Shown here in pieces: positions 29,021-38,034 of a stretch of 64,000 nucleotides of DNA; position 1 is the first letter of the stretch, and the number at the start of each line of letters is the position of its first letter. The stretch is taken from the NCBI RefSeq assembly GCF_003205515.1, contig NZ_KZ826484.1, positions 124,001 through 188,000 on the forward strand, written 5' to 3'. The DNA comes from Litorivita pollutaquae. GTDB taxonomy: Bacteria; Pseudomonadota; Alphaproteobacteria; Rhodobacterales; Rhodobacteraceae. The notes under the pieces were generated by a model that saw only the letters and a list, made by a program, of their open reading frames with translations, was not told where the DNA came from and made no database searches. A program made the translations under genes and the position numbers.

Positions 29021-29115
29021 GGGATAAGGCTCCTGTGTTTTGTGCCTGCGCGGATCGCGCAAAATATGGGGGAGGCGGCGCGCCGGAACGCACCGCAAAT
29101 AGAGACGATTAAGCC

Positions 29116-30258
29116 TTACAGAGCCGCGATCTCGGTCTCGAAGGCATATTCGAGCCATGGCAGCATTGCCTCGATATCCGAGGTTTCAACCGTGCCACCG
29201 CACCAGATACGCAGACCCGCAGGCGCATCGCGATACGCGCCGATGTCGAGGGCAACGCCTTCGGCTTCCATGCGTTTGGCAACGGCTTTGGCAAAGGTCG
29301 CGCCATCGGTGATGCGATCATCGGTGAATTTGAGGCACACCGAGGTGTTCGAAGCGGTCGCCGGATCATTGGCCAGATTGGCGATCCAGGGCTTGGCCGC
29401 GCAAAATGCGTGGATCGCACCCGCGTTGGCATCGGCACGGGCGATGAGGCCCTTGAGGCCGCCGATGGATTTCGACCATTCGAGTGCCTGAAGGTAATCC
29501 TCCACTGCGAGCATCGAAGGCGTGTTGATGGTTTCGCCGCGGAAGATACCGTCGATCAATTTTCCGCCTTTGGTCATGCGGAAGATTTTCGGCAGAGGCC
29601 ATGCGGGGGTATATGTTTCAAGCCGTTCAACCGCGCGGGGGCTGAGGATGATCATGCCATGGGCCGCTTCGCCGCCGAGAACCTTCTGCCAAGAGAAGGT
29701 CGTCACGTCGAGTTTGTCCCAAGGCAGGTCCATCGCGAAAGCCGCTGAAGTGGCGTCGCAGATGGTCAGGCCTTCGCGGTCTGCGGGGATCGCATCGCCG
29801 TTCGGGACGCGCACGCCCGATGTGGTGCCGTTCCATGTGAACACAACGTCGGTGTTGAAGTCGAGCGAGGCCAGATCAACGATATCGCCATAGTCGGCGG
29901 TTTTGACTTCGGCGTCGATTTTAAGCTGCTTGACCACATCGGTGACCCAACCGGCGCCAAAGCTTTCCCATGCGACCATGGTGGCTTTGCGTGCGCCGAG
30001 CAATGACCACATGGCCATTTCCATCGCGCCGGTGTCGGACGCGGGCACGATGCCGATTTTGTAGCCTTCGGGGATGCCGAGGATCTCGCGGGTGTTTTCG
30101 ATCGCGTCTTTCAACTTGGCCTTGCCAATAGCTGCGCGGTGCGAACGGCCCAAGGCAGCGTCCGACAGGCGATCCAGTGTAAATACGGGGGGTTTGGCAC
30201 AGGGGCCGGACGAAAAACGCGGGTTTGCCGGACGCGTGGCCGGAGCGGTAATAGCCAT
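29116..30258 (-). CDS. serC: Phosphoserine aminotransferase
   Basis: A 380-residue PLP enzyme converting 3-phosphohydroxypyruvate to phosphoserine. The Schiff-base lysine is K192 in [10 protein letters not shown], and [14 protein letters not shown] is the alphaproteobacterial SerC type. The N-terminus [11 protein letters not shown] is typical. With serA downstream and serB divergent, the locus covers all three steps of serine synthesis. A structured leader may lie upstream. Confidence 0.95.
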   Translation of the reverse strand: MAITAPATRPANPRFSSGPCAKPPVFTLDRLSDAALGRSHRAAIGKAKLKDAIENTREILGIPEGYKIGIVPASDTGAMEMAMWSLLGARKATMVAWESFGAGWVTDVVKQLKIDAEVKTADYGDIVDLASLDFNTDVVFTWNGTTSGVRVPNGDAIPADREGLTICDATSAAFAMDLPWDKLDVTTFSWQKVLGGEAAHGMIILSPRAVERLETYTPAWPLPKIFRMTKGGKLIDGIFRGETINTPSMLAVEDYLQALEWSKSIGGLKGLIARADANAGAIHAFCAAKPWIANLANDPATASNTSVCLKFTDDRITDGATFAKAVAKRMEAEGVALDIGAYRDAPAGLRIWCGGTVETSDIEAMLPWLEYAFETEIAAL

Positions 30259-30330
30259 TTCTGGTATCCTTACAGATAAATGCCTCTCGTTGGGGAGAGG
30301 TGTCCCGCAGCCGGACATAAGCGCGAATAT
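30259..30330 (-). promoter_or_regulatory. Possible structured serC leader
   Basis: Immediately upstream of serC the minus strand has a 6-bp stem with a 6-nt loop (30283-30288 with 30295-30300) just before the ribosome-binding AAGGA, and a weaker GTCC/GGAC pairing further 5' (30302-30305 with 30312-30315). A conserved serC RNA motif has been described upstream of serC in alphaproteobacteria; this leader is in the right place, but I cannot check its consensus. Confidence 0.3.
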
Positions 30331-30461
30331 ATAATCGGGCAATGCCCAAAGTGACGCAGATTGAAGATAAAGCGCCGCAGTGCTCCCTCTGGTCATGGTG
30401 GGCGCGGCGCGGTATGAGGCGGCAAAAGCGGCTCTAACCGCGCGAAAACCGGAGATTTGCC

Positions 30462-31340
30462 ATGTATATCGCCACGCTTGTGACCAATCCTGCGGCCCCT
30501 GCGCTTGACCGTGCGATGGTCGAAAACCTACGCAACGCATGGGGCGGGGGCGATGCCATTTGGCTTGCGGTGGGCGAAGCGGCGGAATTCGCCATGCAGG
30601 ATATGCCGGCGAATCGGTGGGACGTTTGGGCCGATTTACAGGCCGCTGGCGTTGATTTGATCGTGCAACCTGCAGACGGACGCACCAAGAAGATGCTGCT
30701 GGCCGATATGGATAGCACGATGATCCAACAAGAATGCATCGACGAATTGGCCGATGTGGCCGGCGTTGGGGAACGGGTCAAAGAGATCACCGCCAAGGCG
30801 ATGAATGGCGAATTGGATTTCGAAGGCGCGTTGAAGGAACGGGTGGCTTTGCTGGCTGGCCTGCCCGAAAGCGTGATTGCCGAAGTGATCGAGGACCGCA
30901 TTACTTTCATGCCCGGGGGCAAGGCCTTGCTTGCCACGATGAAGGCCCATGGCGCCTATTGCGCGTTGGTTTCGGGGGGCTTCACGGCCTTTACCGGTCA
31001 TGTGGCGGCGGCTTTGGGTTTTGACGAGAACCGCGCCAATACATTGAACGTCGAGGATGGCACGTTGACCGGCACCGTGGGCATGCCAATCCTTGGCCGC
31101 GAAGCCAAGGTGCAGGCGCTCAAAGAGATTTCCGCGCGGCTTGGTATTGGCCATGATGACGTCATGGCCGTGGGTGACGGGGCGAATGATCTGGGTATGC
31201 TCGGCATCGCGGGCAGCGGCGTTGCGCTTCACGCCAAGCCGTCCGTTGCGGCGCAATGCGATATCCGCATCAACCACGGCGATTTGACCGCGCTGTTATA
31301 TATTCAAGGCTATGCCAAGACAGAGTTTGCGGCGGGTTAG
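30462..31340 (+). CDS. serB: Phosphoserine phosphatase
   Basis: A 292-residue HAD-family SerB that releases serine from phosphoserine. The nucleophile loop is D82-M-D84-S-T; SGGFT carries the motif II serine, K lies in GREAKVQ and the last acids in GDGANDLGM. The N-terminal 75 residues are a divergent ACT-like region. CCGGAGA precedes ATG 30462. It is divergent from serC, so the two promoters share about 200 bp. Confidence 0.95.
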   Translation: MYIATLVTNPAAPALDRAMVENLRNAWGGGDAIWLAVGEAAEFAMQDMPANRWDVWADLQAAGVDLIVQPADGRTKKMLLADMDSTMIQQECIDELADVAGVGERVKEITAKAMNGELDFEGALKERVALLAGLPESVIAEVIEDRITFMPGGKALLATMKAHGAYCALVSGGFTAFTGHVAAALGFDENRANTLNVEDGTLTGTVGMPILGREAKVQALKEISARLGIGHDDVMAVGDGANDLGMLGIAGSGVALHAKPSVAAQCDIRINHGDLTALLYIQGYAKTEFAAG

Positions 31341-31380
31341 AGCCTGTTTGCGCCCCATCGCGTGATCGGGCGCAAAGGCT
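31341..31380. terminator. Hairpin between convergent serB and ribH
   Basis: A perfect 9-bp inverted repeat (31347-31355 with 31368-31376), extended by AGCC/GGCT (31341-31344 with 31377-31380). No T-run follows on the plus strand, so it is either a weak terminator or an RNA-end stabiliser. Confidence 0.45.
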
Positions 31381-31387
31381 GTATCGC

Positions 31388-31837
31388 TTAGGCTGCGACG
31401 CTCGGCGCGTTCATTTTGGCACGGGCCTCGCCAATCATCAAAGCGGCGCGCGCGGCCTCGCGGCCCTTCTCGACGAAATGCGCGGTGTAGATGGCTTTGT
31501 GATGCTCGGTCTCTTGGAAATGATGCGGAGTGAGCGAGACCGACAGGACGGGTACGCCGCTGTCCAGGGATGCGCGCATCAACCCGTCCACCACGGCGGC
31601 GGCGACGAAATCATGGCGGTAGATCCCCCCATCCACGACCAATGCGGCGGCGGCCACGGCCGCGTATTTTCCGGTTTCTGCCAAATCGCGCGCCAAAAGC
31701 GGCATCTCGAAGGCGCCGGGGACATCGAAAACGTCGATTTGCGCCATTGGGATCAGTTCGGCGAATCCGGTCAAGGCCTGATCGACGATATCGGCATGCC
31801 AATTGGCTTTGATAAATGCGTAGCGGGTGTGTGTCAT
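31388..31837 (-). CDS. ribH: 6,7-dimethyl-8-ribityllumazine synthase, RibH2 type
   Basis: A 149-residue lumazine synthase, the penultimate step of riboflavin synthesis. Signatures are FDVPGAFEMPLLA and SVSLTPHHFQ. The paired His and the lack of the usual longer N-terminus fit the type II enzyme known from Brucella RibH2. Shine-Dalgarno GAGAGGAAA precedes the start. An FMN riboswitch lies 77 bp upstream on the same strand, so the gene is under flavin feedback. No other rib gene is adjacent; a housekeeping ribH copy may exist elsewhere. Confidence 0.92.
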   Translation of the reverse strand: MTHTRYAFIKANWHADIVDQALTGFAELIPMAQIDVFDVPGAFEMPLLARDLAETGKYAAVAAAALVVDGGIYRHDFVAAAVVDGLMRASLDSGVPVLSVSLTPHHFQETEHHKAIYTAHFVEKGREAARAALMIGEARAKMNAPSVAA

Positions 31838-31914
31838 TTGCGTTTCCTCTCTTAGCGTTACACATCACCCAGAGCGAAAGACGACCGTTGAAGCACCGGT
31901 AAAGGCGCGTCAAT

Positions 31915-32072
31915 TGTCGTTCTCTTCCATCCGGACTATGACCGTCGGCTCTGGAATCGCACCAGATCTGCTGACCCTTTGCTCCAATGACTTGGTTGCA
32001 AAGGCGCTCGCGGGCTTACGCTTTCGCGCTTACCGCCGGTGGGGAATTGCACCCCGCCCTGAGAACCGGCCC
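31915..32072 (-). ncRNA. FMN riboswitch (RFN element)
   Basis: The minus strand carries the characteristic RFN blocks in order: GGGGTGCAATTCCCCACC, then GGCGGTAAG, then AGGGTCAGCAGATC, TGGTGCGATTCCAGAGCC, GACGGTCATAGTCCGGATG and finally GAAGAGAACGAC. The outer ends can pair to close the multi-stem junction. It lies directly upstream of ribH. In the 77 nt between aptamer and start I see no clear terminator, so control is more likely on translation initiation; that is inference. Confidence 0.95.
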
Positions 32073-32180
32073 AGTTTGGCAAGGCGCGACAGGTTTGGCA
32101 AGAGGGCGGCGCACTCAAATATGCGGGGTGCCGCACAGTAGATGTGCGCGGCACGTGCCGGTCCCCCCGTCATACCTGTC

Positions 32181-33212
32181 TCACGCAAGCGCCGCCGCAG
32201 GGCGCAAAATACCGGTTTCAATGCCGCGCCAATTGCGGATCGGCGCATTCATCCGTTTGCGCGTGGCGGGATGGTTCGCATCGAGCACGCCCAATTTGAC
32301 GAGGATCGCAGCAATCGCGCATTCGGCGCCGCGTGTGGACCCGTCCACGACCTTGAGTGCGACGCCCAATCCTTTTTCGGGGAGGATGGCCACGTAATAG
32401 GCTTCGGCGCCGGTTTTAATCGCCACGCGGCCGTCCATCGCGCGCATGAGCTCGGTGCAGGCACGGCCTTCGCCCGCGACCAATTCGGGATAGGCACAGA
32501 TCGCATCCCGCAGCCGTGCAGCAGCGTTTTGCCGTGTGTTAGAGCCTGTTTTTGCGCCTGCAAAATAGGCCATGGCGCGGGCCATACCGTGGACGGTGGT
32601 TGCGTGATTGGGGGCCGAGCAGCCGTCGATCGCATAGCCGTAGCTGTCCGCGCCGGTGAGGTCTTCGAAGGCCTCAAGCGCCGCCTTTTGCACGGGGTGA
32701 TCGGCCTCGACATATTCACTGCCGCCACCAAGATGAGCGTTCAGCGTCAAGAATCCCGCATGTTTTCCAGAGCAGTTGTTGTGCAACTGGCAAGCGCTTT
32801 CGCCCGCGCGGATCAGGCGTTCGGCCTCGGGAACATCGGCGGCCGGTTGCACGCCGCAGCGCAGGTCACTTTCGGATTTTCCCAGATGCTCCAGCCACGC
32901 GGCCACGCGGCTGGTGTGGATCGCCGCACCTTGGTGCGAGGCGCAGGCTAGGGCCAATTGCGCATCGGTCAATCCCGCCGCATCCGCCGCGCCGCTCTCG
33001 ATCAAGGGCAAACCTTGGAGCATCTTCGACGACGACCGCGGCAAGACCACCGCATGCGGATCGCCCCATGCCATGACGATCTCGCCTTGCGTGTCGCACA
33101 CCACCGCATGACCCATATGCACGCTTTCCAAAAACGGCCCGCGCCAGATTTCGGCAAAGGGGACCGGCGCACCGGCGGGCGCGGCGTTTGTCAGAGTCTC
33201 TGGCTGTGTCAT
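32181..33212 (-). CDS. L-asparaginase, class 3 (Rhizobium etli type)
   Basis: A 343-residue member of the asparaginase II family found in rhizobia, a fold related to serine beta-lactamases rather than to E. coli AnsB. Conserved segments are SSSKMLQGLPLIES (serine and lysine of the active site) and NNCSGKHAGFL. It would hydrolyse asparagine to aspartate and ammonium in the cytoplasm. The start at 33212 was chosen for conservation. It is divergent from the IalB-like gene. Confidence 0.85.
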   Translation of the reverse strand: MTQPETLTNAAPAGAPVPFAEIWRGPFLESVHMGHAVVCDTQGEIVMAWGDPHAVVLPRSSSKMLQGLPLIESGAADAAGLTDAQLALACASHQGAAIHTSRVAAWLEHLGKSESDLRCGVQPAADVPEAERLIRAGESACQLHNNCSGKHAGFLTLNAHLGGGSEYVEADHPVQKAALEAFEDLTGADSYGYAIDGCSAPNHATTVHGMARAMAYFAGAKTGSNTRQNAAARLRDAICAYPELVAGEGRACTELMRAMDGRVAIKTGAEAYYVAILPEKGLGVALKVVDGSTRGAECAIAAILVKLGVLDANHPATRKRMNAPIRNWRGIETGILRPAAALA

Positions 33213-33387
33213 CGGGTGCTCCTGCTCACTTCTGTGCGAAAATCCGCCAATTGGTCTTTCGTCAGTGGCGAATTTCAGTGTAATATAGCAATGTCGAGAC
33301 GAAAACGTCATGACGCTCTTTAAAAAGCCGTTTTAAGGCTGGGCGCAGATGACATTGAGGCAAAGAGACAGCTGGAGGCTGCAAGAC

Positions 33388-33924
33388 ATGGTATCACGTA
33401 TCGCAACGGGTTTAATGCGCGTTGGATTCATCGGGGCGGTATTGGCAGCAAGTCCCGCATTGGCGCAACAAGCAAGCACCAATCAGGTGGCTGCGAAAAC
33501 CGCGTGGAGCGTTTTCGAAGAGGCCAATCCGAAAGAATGTTGGGCGGTGTCGGCTCCGGCCGAAACCGTAAACACCAAAGATGGCCGTGTCGTTGCCGTA
33601 ACGCGCAGCGAGATTTTGTTGATGACGTTCTATCGCCCGAGTGCGGGTGTGAACGGGCAAGTGACCTTCACCGGCGGTTATCCGTTTGCCAGCGGATCCA
33701 CGGTGAATATGACCATCGGCGGATCGCAGTTCGAATTGTTCACCGAAGGCGAATGGGCATGGCCTGCCTCTGCGTCCGATGACAGCAAGATCATCGCGGC
33801 GATGAAGCGCGGGGCGACGGCGGTTTTGACCGGGCGGTCCGGTCGTGGCACCCAAACCAAAGACGAATTCTCGCTCTCCGGCTATACGGCGGCGTTGGAA
33901 GAGGCCGAAAAGCGTTGTAAGTAA
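33388..33924 (+). CDS. Invasion-associated locus B (IalB)-like secreted protein
   Basis: A 178-residue exported protein with a Sec signal (about 1-27, ASPALA-QQ). The mature part has the IalB-family pattern: W-S-V-F then PKECWAVS, MTFYRP, and GSTVNMTIGGSQFELF with a W-A-W-P segment. Two cysteines (in ECWA and at the C-terminus, KRCK) may form a disulfide. Members are common in free-living alphaproteobacteria, where their role is unknown. CTGGAGG precedes ATG 33388. Confidence 0.82.
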   Translation: MVSRIATGLMRVGFIGAVLAASPALAQQASTNQVAAKTAWSVFEEANPKECWAVSAPAETVNTKDGRVVAVTRSEILLMTFYRPSAGVNGQVTFTGGYPFASGSTVNMTIGGSQFELFTEGEWAWPASASDDSKIIAAMKRGATAVLTGRSGRGTQTKDEFSLSGYTAALEEAEKRCK

Positions 33925-33943
33925 GCGCATGGCTACAGATTTG

Positions 33944-33983
33944 CGCCTCGCGGCCCCGTGATGGGGCGGCGGGGCGTTTTCTT
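33944..33983 (+). terminator. Rho-independent terminator after the IalB-like gene
   Basis: An 8-bp outer stem (33944-33951 with 33969-33976) enclosing an inner GCCCC/GGGGC hairpin, followed by TTTTCTTT. Confidence 0.8.
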
Positions 33984-34039
33984 TGGCAAAAGCTCTGCGA
34001 ATCCTGTAAAGCCGCAGAAATCCCAAAAGGAATAGATCC

Positions 34040-35221
34040 ATGACGGCCACGGCTCCGATCACGCAAGACGTTCACACGATCCCGCGCAAACTGCCCGAGG
34101 GTCCGGTGAACCTTGTCGGTATGACCCGCGCGGCAATGCGCGATGCTTTGATCGGCGCGGGCGTGACCGAGAAGCAGGCCAAGATGCGGGTCGGGCAGAT
34201 CTGGCAATGGATTTACCAATGGGGCGTGCGCGATTTCGCGTCGATGACCAACCTGTCGAAAACCCTACGCGCCGATTTGGCCGAACGGTTCGTGATCGAG
34301 ATCCCCGAAGTCGTCTCGAAACAAGTGTCCGAGGATGGCACGCGCAAATATCTGGTGCGGATCGCAGGCGGTCACGAGGTCGAGGTGGTTTATATCCCCG
34401 AAGAAGGTCGTGGCACGCTTTGCGTCTCAAGCCAAGTCGGTTGCACGTTGACCTGTTCCTTTTGCCATACGGGCACGCAAAAATTGGTGCGCAACCTGAC
34501 CGCCGGCGAGATCGCCGGACAGGTGATGATGGCGCGCGATGATTTGGGCGAATGGCCCGAGCCGGGCACCCGCAACGTCGAAGAGGAAAAGCGTTTGCTT
34601 TCGAACATCGTCCTGATGGGCATGGGCGAACCTTTGTATAATTTCGAAAACGTGCGCGACGCGATGAACATCGTCATGGACCCCGAAGGCATTTGCCTGT
34701 CGCGGCGCCGGATCACTTTGTCGACCTCTGGTGTGGTGCCGGAGATCGCACGCACGGCGCAAGAAATCGGGTGCCTTTTGGCGGTGTCGTTCCACGCCAC
34801 GACCGACCCCGTGCGCGATACATTGGTGCCCATCAACAAGCGGTGGAATATCGAGACGCTTTTGGACGCTTTGCGCGCCTATCCGAAGGTGTCCAATTCC
34901 GAACGGATCACCTTTGAATATGTCATGCTCGACGGGATCAACGACAGCGACGAAGACGCCCGCCGTTTGGTCAAATTGATCGAAGGCATTCCGGCCAAAA
35001 TCAACCTGATCCCTTTCAATGAATGGCCCGGCGCGCCTTATAAGCGCAGCTCGAACAATCGCATCCGCGCTTTTGCCGATATCGTGCATAATGCGGGCTA
35101 TTCCAGCCCCGTGCGCCGTCCGCGCGGCGAGGACATCATGGCCGCCTGTGGGCAATTGAAATCCGCGACGGAACGCGCCCGCAAAAGCCGCAAGCAGATC
35201 GAAGCCGACGCGGGGATGTAA
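34040..35221 (+). CDS. rlmN: Dual-specificity RNA methyltransferase RlmN
   Basis: A 393-residue radical-SAM methyltransferase that forms 2-methyladenosine in 23S rRNA and some tRNAs. The iron-sulfur cysteines are C135, C139 and C142 in GCTLTCSFC. The methyl-carrying C370 sits in MAACGQL near the end, and C128 in LCVSSQVG is also conserved. [13 protein letters not shown] and STSGVVPEI are family signatures. Confidence 0.96.
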   Translation: MTATAPITQDVHTIPRKLPEGPVNLVGMTRAAMRDALIGAGVTEKQAKMRVGQIWQWIYQWGVRDFASMTNLSKTLRADLAERFVIEIPEVVSKQVSEDGTRKYLVRIAGGHEVEVVYIPEEGRGTLCVSSQVGCTLTCSFCHTGTQKLVRNLTAGEIAGQVMMARDDLGEWPEPGTRNVEEEKRLLSNIVLMGMGEPLYNFENVRDAMNIVMDPEGICLSRRRITLSTSGVVPEIARTAQEIGCLLAVSFHATTDPVRDTLVPINKRWNIETLLDALRAYPKVSNSERITFEYVMLDGINDSDEDARRLVKLIEGIPAKINLIPFNEWPGAPYKRSSNNRIRAFADIVHNAGYSSPVRRPRGEDIMAACGQLKSATERARKSRKQIEADAGM

Positions 35222-35269
35222 CCCCCGCTCATGCCGAATGCTGTCTCTGTTCCGGCTTGAAACGCGGAC

Positions 35270-36118
35270 CTATCGACCGGAGGGGGCGCTGCGTGTCTTG
35301 CCTTTGCCCTCCCAGGTGTCCATTGCTTCGATGGCCTCTTCGGCGGTTTCGACAAACCGGAACAATTCAAGGTCGCTGCGCGCGATGGTGCCGGCGTCGG
35401 CCAAAGCCTCCCAATTGATGATCCCCTCCCAAAAGGCACGACCGAACAATAAGAACGGCACGCGTTTCATGCGGCCGGTTTGGATCAAGGTCAGAGCTTC
35501 GAACATCTCGTCCAATGTGCCGAACCCACCGGGAAAGGCGCAAATCGCTTCGGCGCGCATCAAAAAATGCATTTTGCGAATGGCGAAATAGTGGAAATTG
35601 AAGCATAGGCCGGGGGTGACATATTCGTTCGGAGCTTGCTCGTGCGGCAGCACGATGTTGAGGCCGATAGAATGTCCGCCGGCGTCCATCGCGCCACGGT
35701 TTCCCGCCTCCATCACGCCGGGTCCACCGCCGGTGGCGATGACATGTCGACGCCCGCCCGTGGCGTTTGAGCGTTCGGTCATCATCCGCGCGAAACGCTG
35801 CGCTTCGGTATAAAAGCTCGAAAGGTTGCCAAGGGTTTCGGTCTTGGCCGTGTCTTTGTTTTCGGGCGTCGGGATGCGCGCGCCGCCAAAGAGCACGATG
35901 GTGGTTTCGATCCCGGCCTCGTCCAACAGCATTTGCGGTTTGAGCAATTCCAGTTGCAACCGCACGGGGCGTAATTCATCACGGCACAGGAATTCATCAT
36001 CGGCAAAGGCCAGCCGGTAGGATGGTGCGCGGGTTTGTGGCGTGTCCGGCACTTCGCGGGCGGTGGAAATATCGGCGTGGGCGTCTCGAAATGCGGTGGG
36101 GGGATGGTCTTCGGTCAT
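35270..36118 (-). CDS. LOG/TIGR00730-family Rossmann-fold protein
   Basis: A 282-residue member of the LONELY GUY-related family. The signature [12 protein letters not shown] and the nucleotide-binding [16 protein letters not shown] are both present. Many relatives are nucleotide 5'-monophosphate phosphoribohydrolases that release cytokinin-type bases or other purines. This longer form (about 280 rather than 190) has an extra N-terminal region of 80 residues, as in the alphaproteobacterial subgroup. It is divergent from dapD. Confidence 0.85.
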   Translation of the reverse strand: MTEDHPPTAFRDAHADISTAREVPDTPQTRAPSYRLAFADDEFLCRDELRPVRLQLELLKPQMLLDEAGIETTIVLFGGARIPTPENKDTAKTETLGNLSSFYTEAQRFARMMTERSNATGGRRHVIATGGGPGVMEAGNRGAMDAGGHSIGLNIVLPHEQAPNEYVTPGLCFNFHYFAIRKMHFLMRAEAICAFPGGFGTLDEMFEALTLIQTGRMKRVPFLLFGRAFWEGIINWEALADAGTIARSDLELFRFVETAEEAIEAMDTWEGKGKTRSAPSGR

Positions 36119-36282
36119 CTGCTCTCTCTTCGGCGCGCGCGCCGGTTATGTATCAAGGTTGCGCTAGAGGTATCGCGTCTGTGGCGGGTTTGCCAGACGC
36201 CAAAGCGGTTGAGGAATTGCGCCGCTTGGCGCTTGGCTCTATAGCCGTTGCGAATGAAATTGATTTGAAACGGAGACGCCCC

Positions 36283-37110
36283 ATGTCCAACGCTCAATTG
36301 GAAACTGCCATCGAAGCCGCGTGGGACGCGCGCGACACCATCACATCCGCCACCACGGGCGAAACCCGCGATGCGATTGAAGACACATTGGCCGCGCTGG
36401 ACAGTGGCAAGCTGCGCGTGGCGGAAAAACAATCCGACGGGTCGTGGCATGTGAACCAATGGGCCAAAAAGGCCGTGCTCTTGGGGTTCCGCATCAAGGA
36501 TATGGAAGAGCAATCCGGTGGCCCGCAGGGCTCCGGTTGGTGGGATAAGGTCGACAGCAAATTCAAAGGCTGGGGCGAAGCCGAATGGAAAACCGCAGGT
36601 TTCCGCGCCGTGCCCAATTGCGTCGTGCGCAAATCCGCCTTTATCGCGCCCGGTGTGGTGTTGATGCCGTCTTTCGTGAATCTCGGCGCCTATGTTGATG
36701 AGGGCGCGATGGTCGACACATGGGCCACGGTTGGCTCTTGCGCACAGATCGGCAAAAACGTGCATTTGTCCGGCGGCGTTGGCATTGGCGGCGTGTTGGA
36801 ACCGATGCAGGCCGGCCCGACCATCATCGAAGACAACTGCTTTATTGGCGCGCGCTCTGAGGTGGTCGAAGGCTGTATCGTGCGCGAAGGATCGGTTTTG
36901 GGCATGGGCGTGTTCATCGGCCAGTCGACCAAAATCCTCGACCGCGACACCGGCGAAGTATTCTACGGCGAAGTGCCCGCAGGATCGGTGGTTGTGGCCG
37001 GCTCCATGCCGTCGAAGAACGGTGTGCACCTCTATTGTGCCGTGATCGTGAAGCGCGTGGATGCCAAAACCCGCTCGAAAACCTCGATCAACGAGCTGCT
37101 GCGCGACTGA
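36283..37110 (+). CDS. dapD: 2,3,4,5-tetrahydropyridine-2,6-dicarboxylate N-succinyltransferase
   Basis: A 275-residue left-handed beta-helix transferase of the succinylase branch of lysine/diaminopimelate synthesis. The hexapeptide repeat region (about 105-235) includes [20 protein letters not shown] and GARSEVVEG. The N-terminal helical domain has [25 protein letters not shown] precedes ATG 36283. dapF, a later step of the same pathway, is encoded 12 kb away in this window. Confidence 0.96.
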   Translation: MSNAQLETAIEAAWDARDTITSATTGETRDAIEDTLAALDSGKLRVAEKQSDGSWHVNQWAKKAVLLGFRIKDMEEQSGGPQGSGWWDKVDSKFKGWGEAEWKTAGFRAVPNCVVRKSAFIAPGVVLMPSFVNLGAYVDEGAMVDTWATVGSCAQIGKNVHLSGGVGIGGVLEPMQAGPTIIEDNCFIGARSEVVEGCIVREGSVLGMGVFIGQSTKILDRDTGEVFYGEVPAGSVVVAGSMPSKNGVHLYCAVIVKRVDAKTRSKTSINELLRD

Positions 37111-37128
37111 TCTTTGTGGGGTTTAAAA

Positions 37129-37157
37129 TAAGGGGCTGGCCGAGGGCAAGCCCCTTA
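37129..37157 (+). terminator. Possible terminator of dapD
   Basis: A 9-bp perfect stem (37129-37137 with 37149-37157) 18 bp after the dapD stop. It lacks a T-run, so function as an intrinsic terminator is uncertain. Confidence 0.4.
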
Positions 37158-37164
37158 CCTCATG

Positions 37165-37342
37165 TGTTGAAGACCCACGCATGACCCCCTGTGCAACACG
37201 AATTTAGACGGACGAATGTCCTCGCAGAAATCTGCGGGGACGGTTGCGTCGTCCGGAAGGTCGGCTGAACGGACAAAGCTTCCTTCCATAACACGTGGGT
37301 CAATGTTTAGTTGAGCGAACCGTTAAACAAACGGTGTTTTTT
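37165..37342 (+). ncRNA. Structured RNA candidate (6S-like fold) with intrinsic terminator
   Basis: In the 405-bp gap after dapD the plus strand folds as a long irregular rod. An 8-bp closing stem (37172-37179 with 37294-37301) encloses a large internal bubble, a 7-bp stem (37209-37215 with 37249-37255) and a 10-bp terminal hairpin (37218-37227 with 37232-37241) with loop AAAT. A side hairpin forms within the 3' bubble strand (37255-37260 with 37282-37287). Eighteen bases later stands a terminator. Closing stem, central bubble and terminal stem are the architecture of 6S RNA, and the size (about 150-175 nt) agrees. I cannot confirm the consensus or the exact 5' end. Confidence 0.5.
37319..37342 (+). 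terminator. Rho-independent terminator of the RNA candidate
   Basis: A 6-bp stem (37319-37324 with 37330-37335) with a 5-nt loop, followed by G and six T. No protein gene ends nearby on this strand except dapD 210 bp upstream, which is why I attach it to the RNA candidate. Confidence 0.7.
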
Positions 37343-37515
37343 GGAAGGCCGTGCAGCCGCCAATCTTTTAGCCAAGACGAAGGCGGCGGCCAGCCGCTTG
37401 CCGGGCCAAAATCGCTATTCTTGGTGTAGCGCTAACAAATTACATTTCTTGCTCGCGTTACACGCCACGTTAGCCCCGAAGGAGCGGAGGCCCGCTCTCG
37501 GGAGGGGCTGGGGTG
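37343..37515. other. Gene-free stretch with a long imperfect hairpin
   Basis: No coding frame is supported here. A GC-rich imperfect palindrome occupies about 37472-37508: outer AGCCCC/GGGGCT and inner GAGCGG/CCGCTC. It has no T-run on either strand, so it is not an ordinary terminator. It may mark the end of the minus-strand gene that follows or the edge of an acquired segment. Confidence 0.4.
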
Positions 37516-37866
37516 CTAGCGCGAACGGTTCACCACTTCTGAAATCATGTGGAAGACCTCAGAAGCCGCTTGTTCAGCCTGGTTGACTTCGAGATTGCTG
37601 AACGAGATCAAACAGGCGCTGACGTTGCGTTTTGCACCTTTACTTGAGTGGTTATTGAAGATTTCGATTGCTTTGGAGACGATCTCTTCGCGGTTATCCT
37701 TCAGAATGTTATCGACCGGTTTATCGAATGAAATGTAATCGAAATCTACGTCTGCCTTGGTCCTCCTGCGCTTGCAGATGACATAAGGCTCTTGGGCCTT
37801 TTTGCACTCTTCATAGTGCTTATTGATGCTGTCGATATCGTCTTTTTTGACAGACAGGTGTCCCAT
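37516..37866 (-). CDS. Hypothetical protein, AT-richer than its neighbours
   Basis: A 116-residue protein I do not recognise. It is charged and Lys-rich at the start (MGHLSVKKDDIDSINKHYEE), has a C-K-x8-C-K pair (ECKKAQEPYVICK), a likely beta strand DVDFDYISFD, and a helical C-terminus. There is no signal or membrane segment, so it is probably cytoplasmic. AGGGG lies just upstream of the ATG, and a 30-bp tandem repeat lies 46 bp upstream of the start. The codon use (many AAA, GAT, TTT) differs from surrounding genes, suggesting acquisition. It could act with the gene at 38035. Confidence 0.55.
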   Translation of the reverse strand: MGHLSVKKDDIDSINKHYEECKKAQEPYVICKRRRTKADVDFDYISFDKPVDNILKDNREEIVSKAIEIFNNHSSKGAKRNVSACLISFSNLEVNQAEQAASEVFHMISEVVNRSR

Positions 37867-37911
37867 TTAAACCCCTAACTTTTCATGCTTCTTGAAAAAA
37901 TGATCGCACCA

Positions 37912-37970
37912 TTAAACCGTGGGATCAAACACCTAACTATCTTAAACCGTGGGATTAAACACCTGATTAT
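37912..37970. repeat. Two-copy 30-bp tandem direct repeat
   Basis: The copies 37912-37940 and 37942-37970 share TTAAACCGTGGGAT, then AAACACCT, with only three differences (C/T, A/G, C/T) in 29 positions and one extra base between them. A partial third match (TTTAAACCCCTAACT) lies at 37866-37880, just at the start of the minus-strand gene. The position suggests operator copies upstream of that gene, or an iteron-like remnant. Confidence 0.75.
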
Positions 37971-38034
37971 TTGTCTAACTAGGAAGTCTGCACTTCGATA
38001 ACGAGGAAGGCAACTAAGTCCGTTCAGCTGACCT

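Noticed and set aside
27476-29491. 671-codon plus-strand open frame opposite serA
   Set aside because: Composition is that of a reverse-complement shadow; serA is unmistakable on the other strand.
37249-37275. SRP 4.5S RNA, suggested by CCGGAAGG
   Set aside because: The GGAA tetraloop helix and the AGCAGCC segment of SRP RNA are absent, and the overall fold differs.
37942-37958. CtrA box in the tandem repeat (two TTAA)
   Set aside because: The spacing between TTAA halves is 9 bases, not 7.
37912-37970. Short CRISPR array
   Set aside because: The 29-bp copies are directly adjacent with one base between them, so there are no spacers; no cas genes are in the window.
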